From assembly GCF_027853245.1 (NCBI RefSeq), contig NZ_JAPTZM010000003.1: a stretch of 64,000 nucleotides of DNA. One strand, given 5' to 3'. Below are positions 54,643 through 63,586 of the stretch, one piece after another. The notes under the pieces are model-generated. The model saw nothing but the letters and a program-made list of their open reading frames with translations, was not told the DNA's origin and did not search any database. The DNA comes from Atlantibacter subterraneus (GTDB taxonomy: Bacteria > Pseudomonadota > Gammaproteobacteria > Enterobacterales > Enterobacteriaceae). The stretch's first letter is position 1, and each line of letters opens with the position of its first letter. A program made the translations under genes and the position numbers.

Positions 54643-54843
54643 ATGAAAGATTTAGATTTGCTGGCGAAATTAGAAATGGCGAAAACGCTCCATAATCATG
54701 GCGTTGATTTGATTCAGATTGCCACCGCTACCGGGCTAACCCGACCGGAATTAATCGCTGCGCTTAAGATTATTTTCCGGGATGAAATTGATAATCACCG
54801 TAAGCGGGTTTCTCGTACCGGATCGGCTGCCAGTCTGATTTAG
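54643..54843 (+). CDS. Small hypothetical protein with HTH-like segment
   Basis: 66 residues from the ATG at 54643, which follows ACGAGG with 7 bases between; an upstream frame to 54568 lacks a ribosome site. The sequence is helical, and IQIATATGLTRPELIAALKI (about residues 25-44) looks like a helix-turn-helix or a short resolvase-like DNA-binding segment. The C terminus is basic (HRKRVSRTGS). I do not recognise a named family. It faces the LysR-type gene tail to tail with a 4-base overlap. K-12 has no gene here between rimO and bssR. Confidence 0.6.
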   Translation: MKDLDLLAKLEMAKTLHNHGVDLIQIATATGLTRPELIAALKIIFRDEIDNHRKRVSRTGSAASLI

Positions 54844-55748
54844 TTTTTAATCGCTGTTAATAACCACTGGAGCGTTTTGTTAGTTTCTTTACGGGAGGAT
54901 GAAAAAATACTGAATTGCGGTAATGAAAAGGGCGTTTCCAGTTTTTTTAGCTGATACATTTCTCGATAGGTTGAAAATAACTTTTCCGGAATAATTCCCA
55001 GGCAATTGGTTTTAGAAACGATTAACAGTAGAGAGGAGAATGAGGTGGTCAAGAGACACCGTTCGCTCGATCTGAATTTTTTATCAACAATACTCCGGTG
55101 ATAAATGATTTTTTCGTTTTTCGTGTTGTAGCCGATTAGGTTAGCATCTTTAAATAATGCCTCAGTAATGGTATCGCCATAAATTTCATTATGTTGTGAA
55201 ACAATCAGCACCAGTTTCATCTCTTCAACTTTCTGGCAGATGATATTACTGTTCGCAACCGAAAACGTTGAAAATACGACGTCAGCCTGGCGCAGGTTTA
55301 ACAGTTCCGTGATGCTATGTTCATTCAAATCTGCGGTGCGATGCAGCAGGCTGATGTCGGATTGCGATGTAATGATTTTTTCTGTTAAGTCGGGGATGAC
55401 CAGCGGTGATATATAGGGTTCAGTATACAGAGTTAATCTTTTCTTTTTTACCAGCGCCGACAGAGGAAGTAAACTGGAAAGCGTATCTAAAACGGGGAGG
55501 ATATTATCGTAAAGTTCATCCGCGTATACGGTGGGTAAAAGAGCATTCCCGCTGCGGACAAATAAATTATCGTCCATGAGCTCACGTAATTTTTTCAGTG
55601 ACTGACTCACGGCGGAAGCGGAAATGTCCAGCATATCTGCAACCTTGCTAATGCTGCCCATACTGTAAATTAAACAGAAAATGGCCAGCAGGTTCAGGTC
55701 TATTTTTGTTAACGCGCAGGTTTTTTCTGAAACTGAATTGATGGACAT
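54840..55748 (-). CDS. LysR-type transcriptional regulator, LeuO/YbeF-like
   Basis: 302 residues from the ATG at 55748 (GAGGG 5 bases before); a longer frame to 55874 adds a non-typical N terminus. The HTH (KIDLNLLAIFCLIYSMGSIS start, then VADMLDISASAVSQSLKKL, about residues 15-70) resembles the LeuO/YbeF branch, followed by a substrate-binding domain. The gene is strikingly AT-rich compared with rimO and bssR, as is common for horizontally acquired, H-NS-silenced regulators. Target and effector are unknown. Confidence 0.82.
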   Translation of the reverse strand: MSINSVSEKTCALTKIDLNLLAIFCLIYSMGSISKVADMLDISASAVSQSLKKLRELMDDNLFVRSGNALLPTVYADELYDNILPVLDTLSSLLPLSALVKKKRLTLYTEPYISPLVIPDLTEKIITSQSDISLLHRTADLNEHSITELLNLRQADVVFSTFSVANSNIICQKVEEMKLVLIVSQHNEIYGDTITEALFKDANLIGYNTKNEKIIYHRSIVDKKFRSSERCLLTTSFSSLLLIVSKTNCLGIIPEKLFSTYREMYQLKKLETPFSLPQFSIFSSSRKETNKTLQWLLTAIKN

Positions 55749-56037
55749 AGATCCCTCAGAATCAACTTTACTATACCGCCTGGCCTGTTTTTCAACATAG
55801 CAGAGAAAACCGTTCCCGGCGGCATGGGCAACCAAAACAGTTATCTTGCTTAAATAACTGACAGTTTCATCCATTCCTGGTATTGACCTGGGGCGCCTCC
55901 CCTGCCGCTTCGCTGCCGTTGTGTCAATGTAAATAATGTTAATGTGTGATGGAAGATTGATTTAAAACATGTGAACGCTCAGAAATTAGCCATACTCTGT
56001 CTGTGCATGTTAGATGTCGCACAGGGAGGATACCGTT

Positions 56038-56421
56038 ATGTCCGTTGCCAGACTCAAACACGATCTCTACCAGAAGCTGATCGTGGCCAGAAATGCACTT
56101 TCTGCGTACCTGAAGTTGAGAAAAGCGAAGGGATATATGTCGGTGGCTGAGAGCAATCATCTGCGCGATAGTTTGTTTGATTTATGCGCCTTCTGGCGGG
56201 AAAAACACCCGCGTTTGAAACTGGCGCTACGCGAAGATGAGCTGGCGGCATTGCACCGCGGGCTGGATGCGATATCCAGCGCGGCGGTGTGTTTAATGAC
56301 CGGCAGCCACGATTGCCCGCTCTATATTACGGTGGATGCCGATAAGCTGGAGCGCGCCATTGCCACATTGAACCTGAGCATTCGTCAACTCACTCACCAT
56401 CAGGCTCCCGCAGAGGCCTGA
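56038..56421 (+). CDS. bssR: Biofilm formation regulator BssR
   Basis: 127 residues, the same as E. coli BssR (YliH), with the conserved LRKAKGYMSVAESNHLRD block (about residues 27-44) and SAAVCLMTGSHDCP (about 83-96). The ATG at 56038 follows GGGAGG with 8 bases between. BssR affects biofilm formation through indole and uptake-related gene expression in E. coli; it has no recognised DNA-binding domain. A terminator follows at 56425-56445. Confidence 0.9.
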   Translation: MSVARLKHDLYQKLIVARNALSAYLKLRKAKGYMSVAESNHLRDSLFDLCAFWREKHPRLKLALREDELAALHRGLDAISSAAVCLMTGSHDCPLYITVDADKLERAIATLNLSIRQLTHHQAPAEA

Positions 56422-56424
56422 ACC

Positions 56425-56445
56425 CGGGGGAGCTTAGCTCCCCCG
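56425..56445 (+). terminator. Intrinsic terminator after bssR
   Basis: CGGGGGAGC TTA GCTCCCCCG is a perfect 9-bp stem with a 3-base loop, followed by ATTTGTT. Confidence 0.85.
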
Positions 56446-56522
56446 ATTTGTTAAAGGTTTTGTAAAATTCCCGTCATCCGCCGGCGCGCTGGCTAACCTT
56501 ATCGAAAACTGAGGAGAGAGCC

Positions 56523-57632
56523 ATGAAACCGCGCGTGTCCCTTGTTGCCGCTCTGTTATTCGTCAGCGTTTCCGTCCAGGCGCAGGACGTCAATGTCGAG
56601 GTCCTGCAAAGCAAGCTTGACCACCCCTGGTCGCTGGCGTTTTTGCCGGACAACCAGGGCATGTTAATCACGCTGCGCGACGGCCAGCTTAAGCGCTGGC
56701 AGCCCGGGGAAGGTCTCTCTGACCCCATCGTCGGCGTGCCGGATGTCTGGGCCGAAGGGCAGGGCGGGCTGCTGGACGTGGTGCTGGCACCCGATTTCGC
56801 CCAAAGCCACCGGGTGTGGCTGAGCTATTCCGAAGTGGGCAACGACGGCAAGGCGGGCACTGCCGTGGGCTATGGTCGCCTGAGCGATGACGTCAAACGG
56901 CTGGAAAATTTCACCGTGGTGTTCCGCCAGAATCCGAAGCTCTCTACCGGCAACCACTTCGGCGGGCGTATGGTGTTTGACGGCAAAGGCTATCTGTATA
57001 TCGCGACAGGCGAGAACAACCAGCGGCCCACCGCGCAGGATCTGGATAAGCATCAGGGTAAACTGATCCGTCTGACCGATCAGGGCAAGGTGCCTGACGA
57101 TAACCCGTTTGTGAATCAACCGGGCGCGAAACCGGAAATCTGGGCTTACGGCATCCGTAACCCGCAGGGGCTGGCGATGAACCCGTGGAGCAACGCGCTG
57201 TGGCTTAACGAACACGGCCCGCGCGGCGGCGATGAGATTAATATTCCCGAGCGCGGCAAAAACTACGGCTGGCCGCTTGCTACCTGGGGCATCAACTACA
57301 GCGGGTTAAAAATCCCCGAAGCCAAAGGCGGCAAAGTGGCGGGCACCGAGCAGCCGATTTTCTGGTGGGAGCACTCTCCGGCGCTTAGCGGTATGGCGTT
57401 CTATAACGCTGACACCTTCCCGCAGTGGAAAAACAAACTGTTTATTGGCGCGCTGAAAGATAAAAACCTGATCGAAATGACCGTTAACGGCAACAGCGTG
57501 AAAGAGGATGGGCGCTTGCTGGACTCGCGCAAACAGCGTATCCGTGATGTGCGCGTCGGGCCGGATGGCTATCTGTACGTGCTGACCGACGAATCCGACG
57601 GCCAGCTGTTAAAGGTCTCGCCGAAAAACTAA
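56523..57632 (+). CDS. yliI: PQQ-dependent soluble aldose dehydrogenase YliI (Asd)
   Basis: 369 residues (E. coli 371). A signal peptide ending VQA (residue 20) directs it to the periplasm; the rest is a six-bladed beta-propeller of the soluble glucose dehydrogenase type (GGRMVFDGKGYLYIATGE; NEHGPRGGDEINI). It oxidises aldoses using PQQ, which must be supplied from outside if the host lacks pqq genes. The start follows GGAGAG. It is tail to tail with gstB, with no bases between the stops. Confidence 0.93.
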   Translation: MKPRVSLVAALLFVSVSVQAQDVNVEVLQSKLDHPWSLAFLPDNQGMLITLRDGQLKRWQPGEGLSDPIVGVPDVWAEGQGGLLDVVLAPDFAQSHRVWLSYSEVGNDGKAGTAVGYGRLSDDVKRLENFTVVFRQNPKLSTGNHFGGRMVFDGKGYLYIATGENNQRPTAQDLDKHQGKLIRLTDQGKVPDDNPFVNQPGAKPEIWAYGIRNPQGLAMNPWSNALWLNEHGPRGGDEINIPERGKNYGWPLATWGINYSGLKIPEAKGGKVAGTEQPIFWWEHSPALSGMAFYNADTFPQWKNKLFIGALKDKNLIEMTVNGNSVKEDGRLLDSRKQRIRDVRVGPDGYLYVLTDESDGQLLKVSPKN

Positions 57633-58259
57633 TCAGCTTACCGGGATCATCACAACTTTACGGTACGCCGGGCGCTCGCTGAGCTGCTGATACCAGCGCT
57701 GCAAGTTAGGGCGCGGCGTTAATTGAATATCAATATTCCACAGGTTGTAGACATAGGGCGCAACGGCGATATCCCCCGGTCCGAACTGATCCCCGGACAG
57801 CCACGGCAGGTGGGCCAGCTCGGCGTCCAGCATACCTAACAGCTTATCGCACTGGGCAACGGCCTCGTTAATTTGCGCCATGTTGCGCTGCTCCGGCGGG
57901 GTTCTCACCAGGCCAAACAGCACCACGCGGTGCGCGGGCGGTAACGTCGATGCCGCCCAGTCCATCCACTTTTCACCCTGGGCGCGTACCGCAGGCGAAT
58001 CAAACCAGATGCGGTTTTGCCCGTACTGCGCGGCAAGGTAGCGCACGATGGTGTTGGATTCCCACAGGGTGATGCCGGTTTCGTCGTCACGCAGGCAGGG
58101 GATCAGCCCGTTAGGGTTCATTGCCAGGTATTCCGGCTCGTTATTCAGGCCAAATTTCCCGCCAGCGGGAATAACCTCAAAGGGAAGCTCCAGTTCTTCA
58201 AGACACCACAGGACCTTTTTTACATTGGTGGAATTATCTCTGCCCCAAACGGTAATCAT
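57633..58259 (-). CDS. gstB: Glutathione S-transferase GstB
   Basis: 208 residues from the ATG at 58259, the same as E. coli GstB (YliJ). The ATG follows AAGGAG with 6 bases between; a longer frame to 58298 is not supported. Thioredoxin-like N-terminal domain with the active-site region WGRDNSTNVKK (about residues 5-15) and a helical C-terminal domain. E. coli GstB conjugates bromoacetate and similar halogenated compounds with glutathione. Confidence 0.94.
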   Translation of the reverse strand: MITVWGRDNSTNVKKVLWCLEELELPFEVIPAGGKFGLNNEPEYLAMNPNGLIPCLRDDETGITLWESNTIVRYLAAQYGQNRIWFDSPAVRAQGEKWMDWAASTLPPAHRVVLFGLVRTPPEQRNMAQINEAVAQCDKLLGMLDAELAHLPWLSGDQFGPGDIAVAPYVYNLWNIDIQLTPRPNLQRWYQQLSERPAYRKVVMIPVS

Positions 58260-58509
58260 GGTTCGCTCCTTATTCGTGTAATAAAGTGGCTCCATCATAC
58301 GCTGCTAATAAGTTGCCGGACATGTTATTGCGTTAACCGGTGTTCAATAACGCGTAAAAATATGGCGTTAAAACTGACCGGGCCACGGCAAATCGCATAA
58401 ACTTTAAAAACTTTACCAACACAGTGTTTCTTTACGTGGATGAGTGCGGGACACTCACCGCTCATTGCGATGCATTTGATTTAACTTGTTTTGTTGAAAG
58501 GATACTCGG

Positions 58510-59730
58510 GTGGTACCTATGAACCAGAAAACGCGACTGACAACTCTGCGTGTATGGGCCGCAGGCTCTGCACTGTTATTGATTTCTACCACGGCAGCCT
58601 ATGCCGCAGAACAGGTTCAAACACCCGATGCGCCGCCAGTAGAAGCCCGGGCCTGGATCCTGATGGATTACGCCAGCGGCAAAGTGCTCGCCGAAGGCAA
58701 CGCCGATGAAAAGCTCGACCCGGCCAGCCTCACCAAGCTGATGACCAGCTACGTGGTGGGCCAGGCGCTGAAGGCGCAAAAAATTCATCTTAACGATATG
58801 GTCACCGTGGGCAAAGACGCCTGGGCGACGGGCAACCCGGCGCTGCGCGGCTCCTCGTTGATGTTCCTGAAGCCAGGCGATCAGGTCTCGGTGGCGGATC
58901 TCAATAAAGGTGTGATTATCCAGTCGGGCAACGACGCCAGCATCGCTATTGCCGATTATGTAGCCGGTAGCCAGGATTCGTTCGTCAGCCTGATGAACAG
59001 CTATGCCGCCAAACTTGGCCTGACCAATACCACCTTCAAAACGGTACACGGCCTGGATGCGCCGGGCCAGTTCAGCACCGCGCGGGATATGGCGCTGCTG
59101 GGCAAGGCGCTGATCCACGATGTGCCGGAAGAGTACGCGATCCACAAAGAGAAAGAGTTCACGTTCAATAAGATCCGCCAGCCGAACCGCAACCGTCTGC
59201 TGTGGAGCACTACCATGAACGTCGATGGGATGAAAACCGGCACCACCGCCGGGGCCGGTTATAACCTGGTGGCCTCTGCGACCCAGGGCGATATGCGTTT
59301 AATCTCCGTGGTGCTGGGCGCGAAAACCGACGGCGTGCGCTTCCGTGAATCGGAAAAGCTGCTGACCTGGGGCTTCCGCTTCTTTGAAACCGTGACGCCG
59401 ATTAAGCCGGACGCCGCCTTTGTTAACCAGCGCGTCTGGTTTGGCGATAAATCAGAGGTGAAGCTCGGCGCGGGGGAAGCGGGTTCAGTGACCATCCCGA
59501 AAGGCCAGCTGAAAAATCTCAAAGCGACATTTACCCTCACCGAGCCGCAGCTCACCGCGCCGCTGAAAAAAGGCCAGGTGGTCGGCAATATTGATTTCCA
59601 GCTCAACGGCAAATCGATTGAACAGCGTCCGCTGATTGTCATGGAAGCGGTAGAAGAGGGCGGTTTCTTTAGCCGGATGTGGGATTTCGTGCTGATGAAA
59701 TTCCACCAGTGGTTTGGCGACTGGTTTTAA
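58510..59730 (+). CDS. dacC: D-alanyl-D-alanine carboxypeptidase DacC (PBP6)
   Basis: 406 residues from the GTG at 58510, which has AAAGGA 7 bases upstream; an ATG at 58519 is a second possible start with GGTGG before it. A signal peptide ends AYA. The penicillin-binding motifs are SLTK (about residue 76), SGN (about 140) and KTG (about 243). A C-terminal amphipathic helix (MWDFVLMKFHQWFGDWF) attaches it to the inner membrane. It trims the terminal D-Ala of peptidoglycan pentapeptides, chiefly in stationary phase. Confidence 0.95.
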   Translation: MVPMNQKTRLTTLRVWAAGSALLLISTTAAYAAEQVQTPDAPPVEARAWILMDYASGKVLAEGNADEKLDPASLTKLMTSYVVGQALKAQKIHLNDMVTVGKDAWATGNPALRGSSLMFLKPGDQVSVADLNKGVIIQSGNDASIAIADYVAGSQDSFVSLMNSYAAKLGLTNTTFKTVHGLDAPGQFSTARDMALLGKALIHDVPEEYAIHKEKEFTFNKIRQPNRNRLLWSTTMNVDGMKTGTTAGAGYNLVASATQGDMRLISVVLGAKTDGVRFRESEKLLTWGFRFFETVTPIKPDAAFVNQRVWFGDKSEVKLGAGEAGSVTIPKGQLKNLKATFTLTEPQLTAPLKKGQVVGNIDFQLNGKSIEQRPLIVMEAVEEGGFFSRMWDFVLMKFHQWFGDWF

Positions 59731-59739
59731 CTTCTGAAC

Positions 59740-59763
59740 GCTTCCCGCTTTCCGGCGGGAAGC
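59740..59763. terminator. Hairpin between dacC and deoR
   Basis: GCTTCCCGC and GCGGGAAGC form a perfect 9-bp stem with a 6-base loop in the convergent gap. The U-run is poor on either strand, but the position fits a shared terminator. Confidence 0.6.
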
Positions 59764-59771
59764 CCTGTCAG

Positions 59772-60536
59772 TTACCACACCAGCGTGATGTTTTTTTCCT
59801 GGGCGTAACGCACAAACTCGTCATCCGGGCGGCTGTCGGTGATCAGCGTATCGAAAGACGTCAGCGGGCCCATGCAGGCCGAACGCACTTTGCCGAACTT
59901 ACTGGCATCCGCCACCAGCACATGACGCTGGGCCATCTCCAGCGCCCAGTGTTTCACCGGCAGTTCATCCAGATTAAAACAGGTCGCACCGTGGCGAATA
60001 TGGATGCCCGCTGCCGAAAAGAAGGCGATATCCGGGCACAGATTGCGCAGGGTCTCATGGAAATTTAGCGGCTTGAAAATGGCGTTGCTGGCGTGGAACT
60101 CGCCGCCGCACAGGATCACCCGGCACAGCGGTTTTTCCTGTAGCGCCAGGAACGTATTCAGCGAGTAACAGACGCCGGTGAAGGGCAGATCGTCATCCAG
60201 CGCGTCGATAATCCACGGCGTGGTAGTGCCGCAGTCGAAAAACAGCGTGTGGTGTGGACGAACCAAATCTGCGGCGTGACGGGCGGCCTTACGTTTTTCT
60301 TCTACCAGACGGGTTTTCTGGTCGCTCAGCAAATAGTGACTTACGGCAGAGCTGCGCGGTTCCAGTACGATATAGCCGCCCAACAGCACCACCGGCGCGT
60401 TATTACCGCTCAGGTCGCGGCGGATGGTCATTTCCGAGACGCCCAGCAGCGCCGCCGCTTCTTTGAGATGGAGTTTGTCGCTGCGCTTTAACGCCTGCAG
60501 CAGCTGCCCGATTCGATCGCCACGCCGTGTTTCCAT
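59772..60536 (-). CDS. deoR: Deoxyribonucleoside regulator DeoR
   Basis: 254 residues from the ATG at 60536 (E. coli 252), starting METRRGDRIGQLLQ and preceded by AGAGGTG. N-terminal DeoR-type HTH (LKEAAALLGVSEMTIRRDL, about residues 24-42) and a C-terminal phosphosugar-sensing domain (DCGTTT). It represses deoCABD and related nucleoside genes until deoxyribose 5-phosphate binds. A longer frame to 60584 is unlikely. Confidence 0.95.
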   Translation of the reverse strand: METRRGDRIGQLLQALKRSDKLHLKEAAALLGVSEMTIRRDLSGNNAPVVLLGGYIVLEPRSSAVSHYLLSDQKTRLVEEKRKAARHAADLVRPHHTLFFDCGTTTPWIIDALDDDLPFTGVCYSLNTFLALQEKPLCRVILCGGEFHASNAIFKPLNFHETLRNLCPDIAFFSAAGIHIRHGATCFNLDELPVKHWALEMAQRHVLVADASKFGKVRSACMGPLTSFDTLITDSRPDDEFVRYAQEKNITLVW

Positions 60537-60617
60537 ATCACCTCTGTTATTGTGTTTACCCTGTCTGTGGGCCACGGCCTTCACCGCCAGCGGGCAATTT
60601 TACGCGTCGATGCTGCG

Positions 60618-61226
60618 TTAGTCACGCACCCAACCTTTGCGGATGGGTAGCGCGAAGCAGAATCGATAAACACGGCACAAAAATCGGTACAGCGCAGCGC
60701 CGCACAGATTCCAGACGATCTGAGTCGTGAGGCAGGCCAGCAGACCGACCAGCAGGCCGCCCAGCATATCCAGTGGCCAGTGCACCCCAAGGTAAACCCG
60801 CGACCACGCCACGGCGCAGGCGATAATAAACAGCGCCGTGCCTGACCACAGGCGATGCCAGAACAAAAACGCCAGCGCGAAGGTAAAAATCACCGTGCCG
60901 TGATCGCTGGGCCACGAATAATCCGGCGCGTGGTGCAGGAAGTTATAGCCGATACCCTCGGCGAACGGGCGTTGATGGGGAAAGGTCTGCCCCAGCAGCC
61001 AGGAAACCGACATGCTGATAGCCAGGGCGATGGCGGTGCGGATCACCAGATGACGCTGGTAATCCACCTGATGACGCGGCCCCCACAACCAGAGCGCCAC
61101 AATCAGCACCGGCACAATGTGGATTAAATCTTTGGCGATAAAAATCGCGGCCTGAATAAGCCAGGCAGGGGACGCCGGCGTGGCGTTGATCAGGTCAAAC
61201 AGTGACAGGTTCAGGGTTTCCATCAT
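60618..61226 (-). CDS. ybjG: Undecaprenyl-diphosphatase YbjG (BcrC family)
   Basis: 202 residues (E. coli 198). PAP2-type membrane phosphatase with about five helices. The three active-site motifs are intact: the HQRP motif near residue 82, PSDHG (about 101-105) and SRVYLGVHWPLD (about 142-153). It recycles undecaprenyl pyrophosphate to the phosphate carrier in the periplasm, supporting cell-wall synthesis and bacitracin tolerance. The ATG at 61226 follows AAGGA with 7 bases between. Confidence 0.95.
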   Translation of the reverse strand: MMETLNLSLFDLINATPASPAWLIQAAIFIAKDLIHIVPVLIVALWLWGPRHQVDYQRHLVIRTAIALAISMSVSWLLGQTFPHQRPFAEGIGYNFLHHAPDYSWPSDHGTVIFTFALAFLFWHRLWSGTALFIIACAVAWSRVYLGVHWPLDMLGGLLVGLLACLTTQIVWNLCGAALYRFLCRVYRFCFALPIRKGWVRD

Positions 61227-61508
61227 AATCCAGTCCTTAACGGTCCCGCGATTGTCGCCAGGGTGCGGCGCAAAAGGGGATAAACATAAAAGCGCAGCGC
61301 TGGTCGGTAAAGGGGTATTGTCTTAGTTATCGGTATGTTGTGTAACAATGGATAACCTCACTCAGTTGATTTAAAACCCCCGCTCCTGAATAAAACCTTA
61401 ACGCCGCGCGAAAACGTGCGTTTTCCGGTCCTGTCGCGCACAATTCACTATCTGAATCGCCGCTGTTTCATTACACTCTGCGCGATTTTTAATGGATGAC
61501 TTTCACGC

Positions 61509-62744
61509 ATGCAAACAACAACTTCTTCAACCAAACGGCTGGGGCGGCAGGCGCTGCTGTTCCCGCTCTGTCTGGTGCTTTACGAATTTTCGACTTATAT
61601 CGGCAACGATATGATCCAACCCGGCATGCTAACGGTAGTGGCGCAGTATCAGGCGGGCGTGGAGTGGGTGCCGACCTCGATGACCGCCTATCTGGCGGGC
61701 GGGATGTTTTTACAATGGCTGCTGGGGCCGCTCTCCGATCGCGTGGGTCGCCGTCCGGTGATGCTGTGGGGCGTGGTGTGGTTTATCGTGACCTGCCTGG
61801 CGACACTACTGGCGCAAAATATCGAACAGTTCACTGTGCTGCGGTTTCTTCAGGGGATCAGCCTGTGCTTTATCGGCGCGGTGGGATATGCGGCGATCCA
61901 GGAGTCGTTTGAAGAGGCGGTGTGCATCAAAATTACTGCGCTGATGGCGAACGTGGCGCTGATTGCGCCGCTGCTCGGCCCGCTGGTGGGCGCGGCCTGG
62001 ATCCACGTTGCGCCCTGGGAAATGATGTTCGTGCTGTTCGCGGTGCTGGCGGCCATCTCCTTTTTCGGGCTATGGCGCGCGATGCCGGAAACCGCCACCC
62101 GCCTCGGCGACAAACTGTCGATGAAGGAGCTGGGGCGCGATTACCGTGAAGTGATGAAGAACGTGCGGTTTGTGGCAGGGGCGCTGTCGATTGGCTTTGT
62201 CAGCCTGCCGCTGCTGGCCTGGATAGCCCAGTCGCCGGTGCTGATCATCAGCGGTGAAAAGCTCAGCACCTACGAATATGGCCTGCTACAGGTGCCGATT
62301 TTCGGCGCGCTGATTATCGGCAACCTGGTGCTGGCGCGCTTAACCTCGCGCCGCACCGTGCGGGCGCTGATTATCATGGGCGGCTGGCCGATTATGCTTG
62401 GCCTGGCGGTGGCCGCGCTGGCGACGGTGGTCTCGTCCCACGCCTATTTATGGATGACCGCCGGGCTGAGCATTTACGCTTTCGGGATTGGCCTTGCCAA
62501 CGCCGGACTGGTGCGCCTGACGCTGTTTGCCAGCGACATGAGTAAAGGCACGGTTTCCGCCGCTATGGGGATGCTACAGATGTTGATCTTCACCGTCGGG
62601 ATTGAGCTCAGCAAACACGCGTGGCTGCTGGGCGGCAATGGCCTGTTCAGCCTGTTTAACCTCGCTAACGGGCTATTGTGGCTGGGGCTGATGGTGATAT
62701 TCCTGAAGGATAAATCGGTCGGCAGCGGGTTACAGCCGCAGTAA
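61509..62744 (+). CDS. mdfA: Multidrug MFS transporter MdfA (Cmr)
   Basis: 411 residues (E. coli 410), 12 helices. The membrane-embedded acidic residues Glu26 and Asp34, essential for proton-coupled drug recognition in E. coli MdfA, are both present in VLYEFSTYIGND, and motif A is GPLSDRVGRRPVM. It exports chloramphenicol, quaternary amines and other cations and contributes to alkaline pH tolerance. Divergent from ybjG over a 280-base gap; followed by a terminator at 62749-62770. Confidence 0.96.
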   Translation: MQTTTSSTKRLGRQALLFPLCLVLYEFSTYIGNDMIQPGMLTVVAQYQAGVEWVPTSMTAYLAGGMFLQWLLGPLSDRVGRRPVMLWGVVWFIVTCLATLLAQNIEQFTVLRFLQGISLCFIGAVGYAAIQESFEEAVCIKITALMANVALIAPLLGPLVGAAWIHVAPWEMMFVLFAVLAAISFFGLWRAMPETATRLGDKLSMKELGRDYREVMKNVRFVAGALSIGFVSLPLLAWIAQSPVLIISGEKLSTYEYGLLQVPIFGALIIGNLVLARLTSRRTVRALIIMGGWPIMLGLAVAALATVVSSHAYLWMTAGLSIYAFGIGLANAGLVRLTLFASDMSKGTVSAAMGMLQMLIFTVGIELSKHAWLLGGNGLFSLFNLANGLLWLGLMVIFLKDKSVGSGLQPQ

Positions 62745-62748
62745 AAAA

Positions 62749-62770
62749 ATCGCCCTCTGTTGAGGGCGAT
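62749..62770. terminator. Bidirectional terminator between mdfA and ybjI
   Basis: ATCGCCCTC and GAGGGCGAT form a 9-bp stem with a 4-base loop; on the minus strand a run of T follows, making it strong for ybjI. Confidence 0.85.
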
Positions 62771-62773
62771 GTC

Positions 62774-63586
62774 TTAGTTGAAGGGCGCTTCGCGATTCAG
62801 CACCTTATCAATCACATCAAGCACCGCCTGATGGTTATTATGCCCGGCCTGATAGCGGGCGAGGGCGCGAATATTTTCCGGCGCGTTTTGCATCGCAAAC
62901 CCATACCCGGCCTGGGTGAGCATTTCGATATCGTTGCCGCCGTCGCCAAACGTCACCACTTCATGATCTTCAATGCCCCAGCGTTCCTGAACAATCCGCA
63001 GACCGTTGGCTTTGTGCAGGCCGGGGATAATCAGATCGATAGAGCCGTGTCCGCTGGTTACCGGCACCACGATGCCCTCCAGCGATTCGCCCAGCGCGAT
63101 CATGGTTTCGGCGAGAATATCGTCCGGCAGGTTCAGCGCGAATTTAAAAAATACATCGTCAATACCGGTAAAGCTGTCCACCTCTTTCAGGCGGTGGTAA
63201 TAGCGCGCCGCCAGCAGCTTAAACGACGGATGGTAGCTTTTCAGAATATAGCCCCACTGCTTGCCGCAGGCGATGATTTCGATATCCGGCAGGGTCAGCA
63301 GGTGATCCACCACGGTGTTGTATTGCTGGACGGTGAATTCGCCATTGAACATATCGTCCCCTTCGCACACCACCCACGCGCCGTTATCGGCAACAAAGGC
63401 GATCTCCTGGGCGATTTCCGGGAAGAAGGAATACAGCTGGTAGTACTGGTTGCCGCTCGCCACTGCAAAGCGGATGCCCTGCTCTTTCATCCGGGCGTAC
63501 TGCGCTAAAAAGCGCGGGCGGTTGTACTGCTTTACGTCATCCAGAAAGGTGCCATCCATGTCGACAGCGATCAGTTTCACGCTCAT
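62774..63586 (-). CDS. ybjI: HAD-family (Cof type) phosphatase YbjI
   Basis: 270 residues (E. coli 271). Type IIB HAD phosphatase with the catalytic DMDGTF motif near residue 9 and the metal-binding GDGGNDIEML near 210; E. coli YbjI dephosphorylates FMN and the riboflavin precursor ARPP. The ATG at 63586 is chosen because it overlaps the ybjJ stop as ATGA and has GGAG 8 bases before it; an ATG at 63592 is the alternative. K-12 ybjH, between mdfA and ybjI, is absent. Confidence 0.93.
   Translation of the reverse strand: MSVKLIAVDMDGTFLDDVKQYNRPRFLAQYARMKEQGIRFAVASGNQYYQLYSFFPEIAQEIAFVADNGAWVVCEGDDMFNGEFTVQQYNTVVDHLLTLPDIEIIACGKQWGYILKSYHPSFKLLAARYYHRLKEVDSFTGIDDVFFKFALNLPDDILAETMIALGESLEGIVVPVTSGHGSIDLIIPGLHKANGLRIVQERWGIEDHEVVTFGDGGNDIEMLTQAGYGFAMQNAPENIRALARYQAGHNNHQAVLDVIDKVLNREAPFN

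Noticed and set aside
61410..61425. GAAAACG-TG-CGTTTTC inverted repeat in the ybjG-mdfA gap
   Set aside because: Loop of two bases and no U-run or promoter overlap; treated as chance structure.
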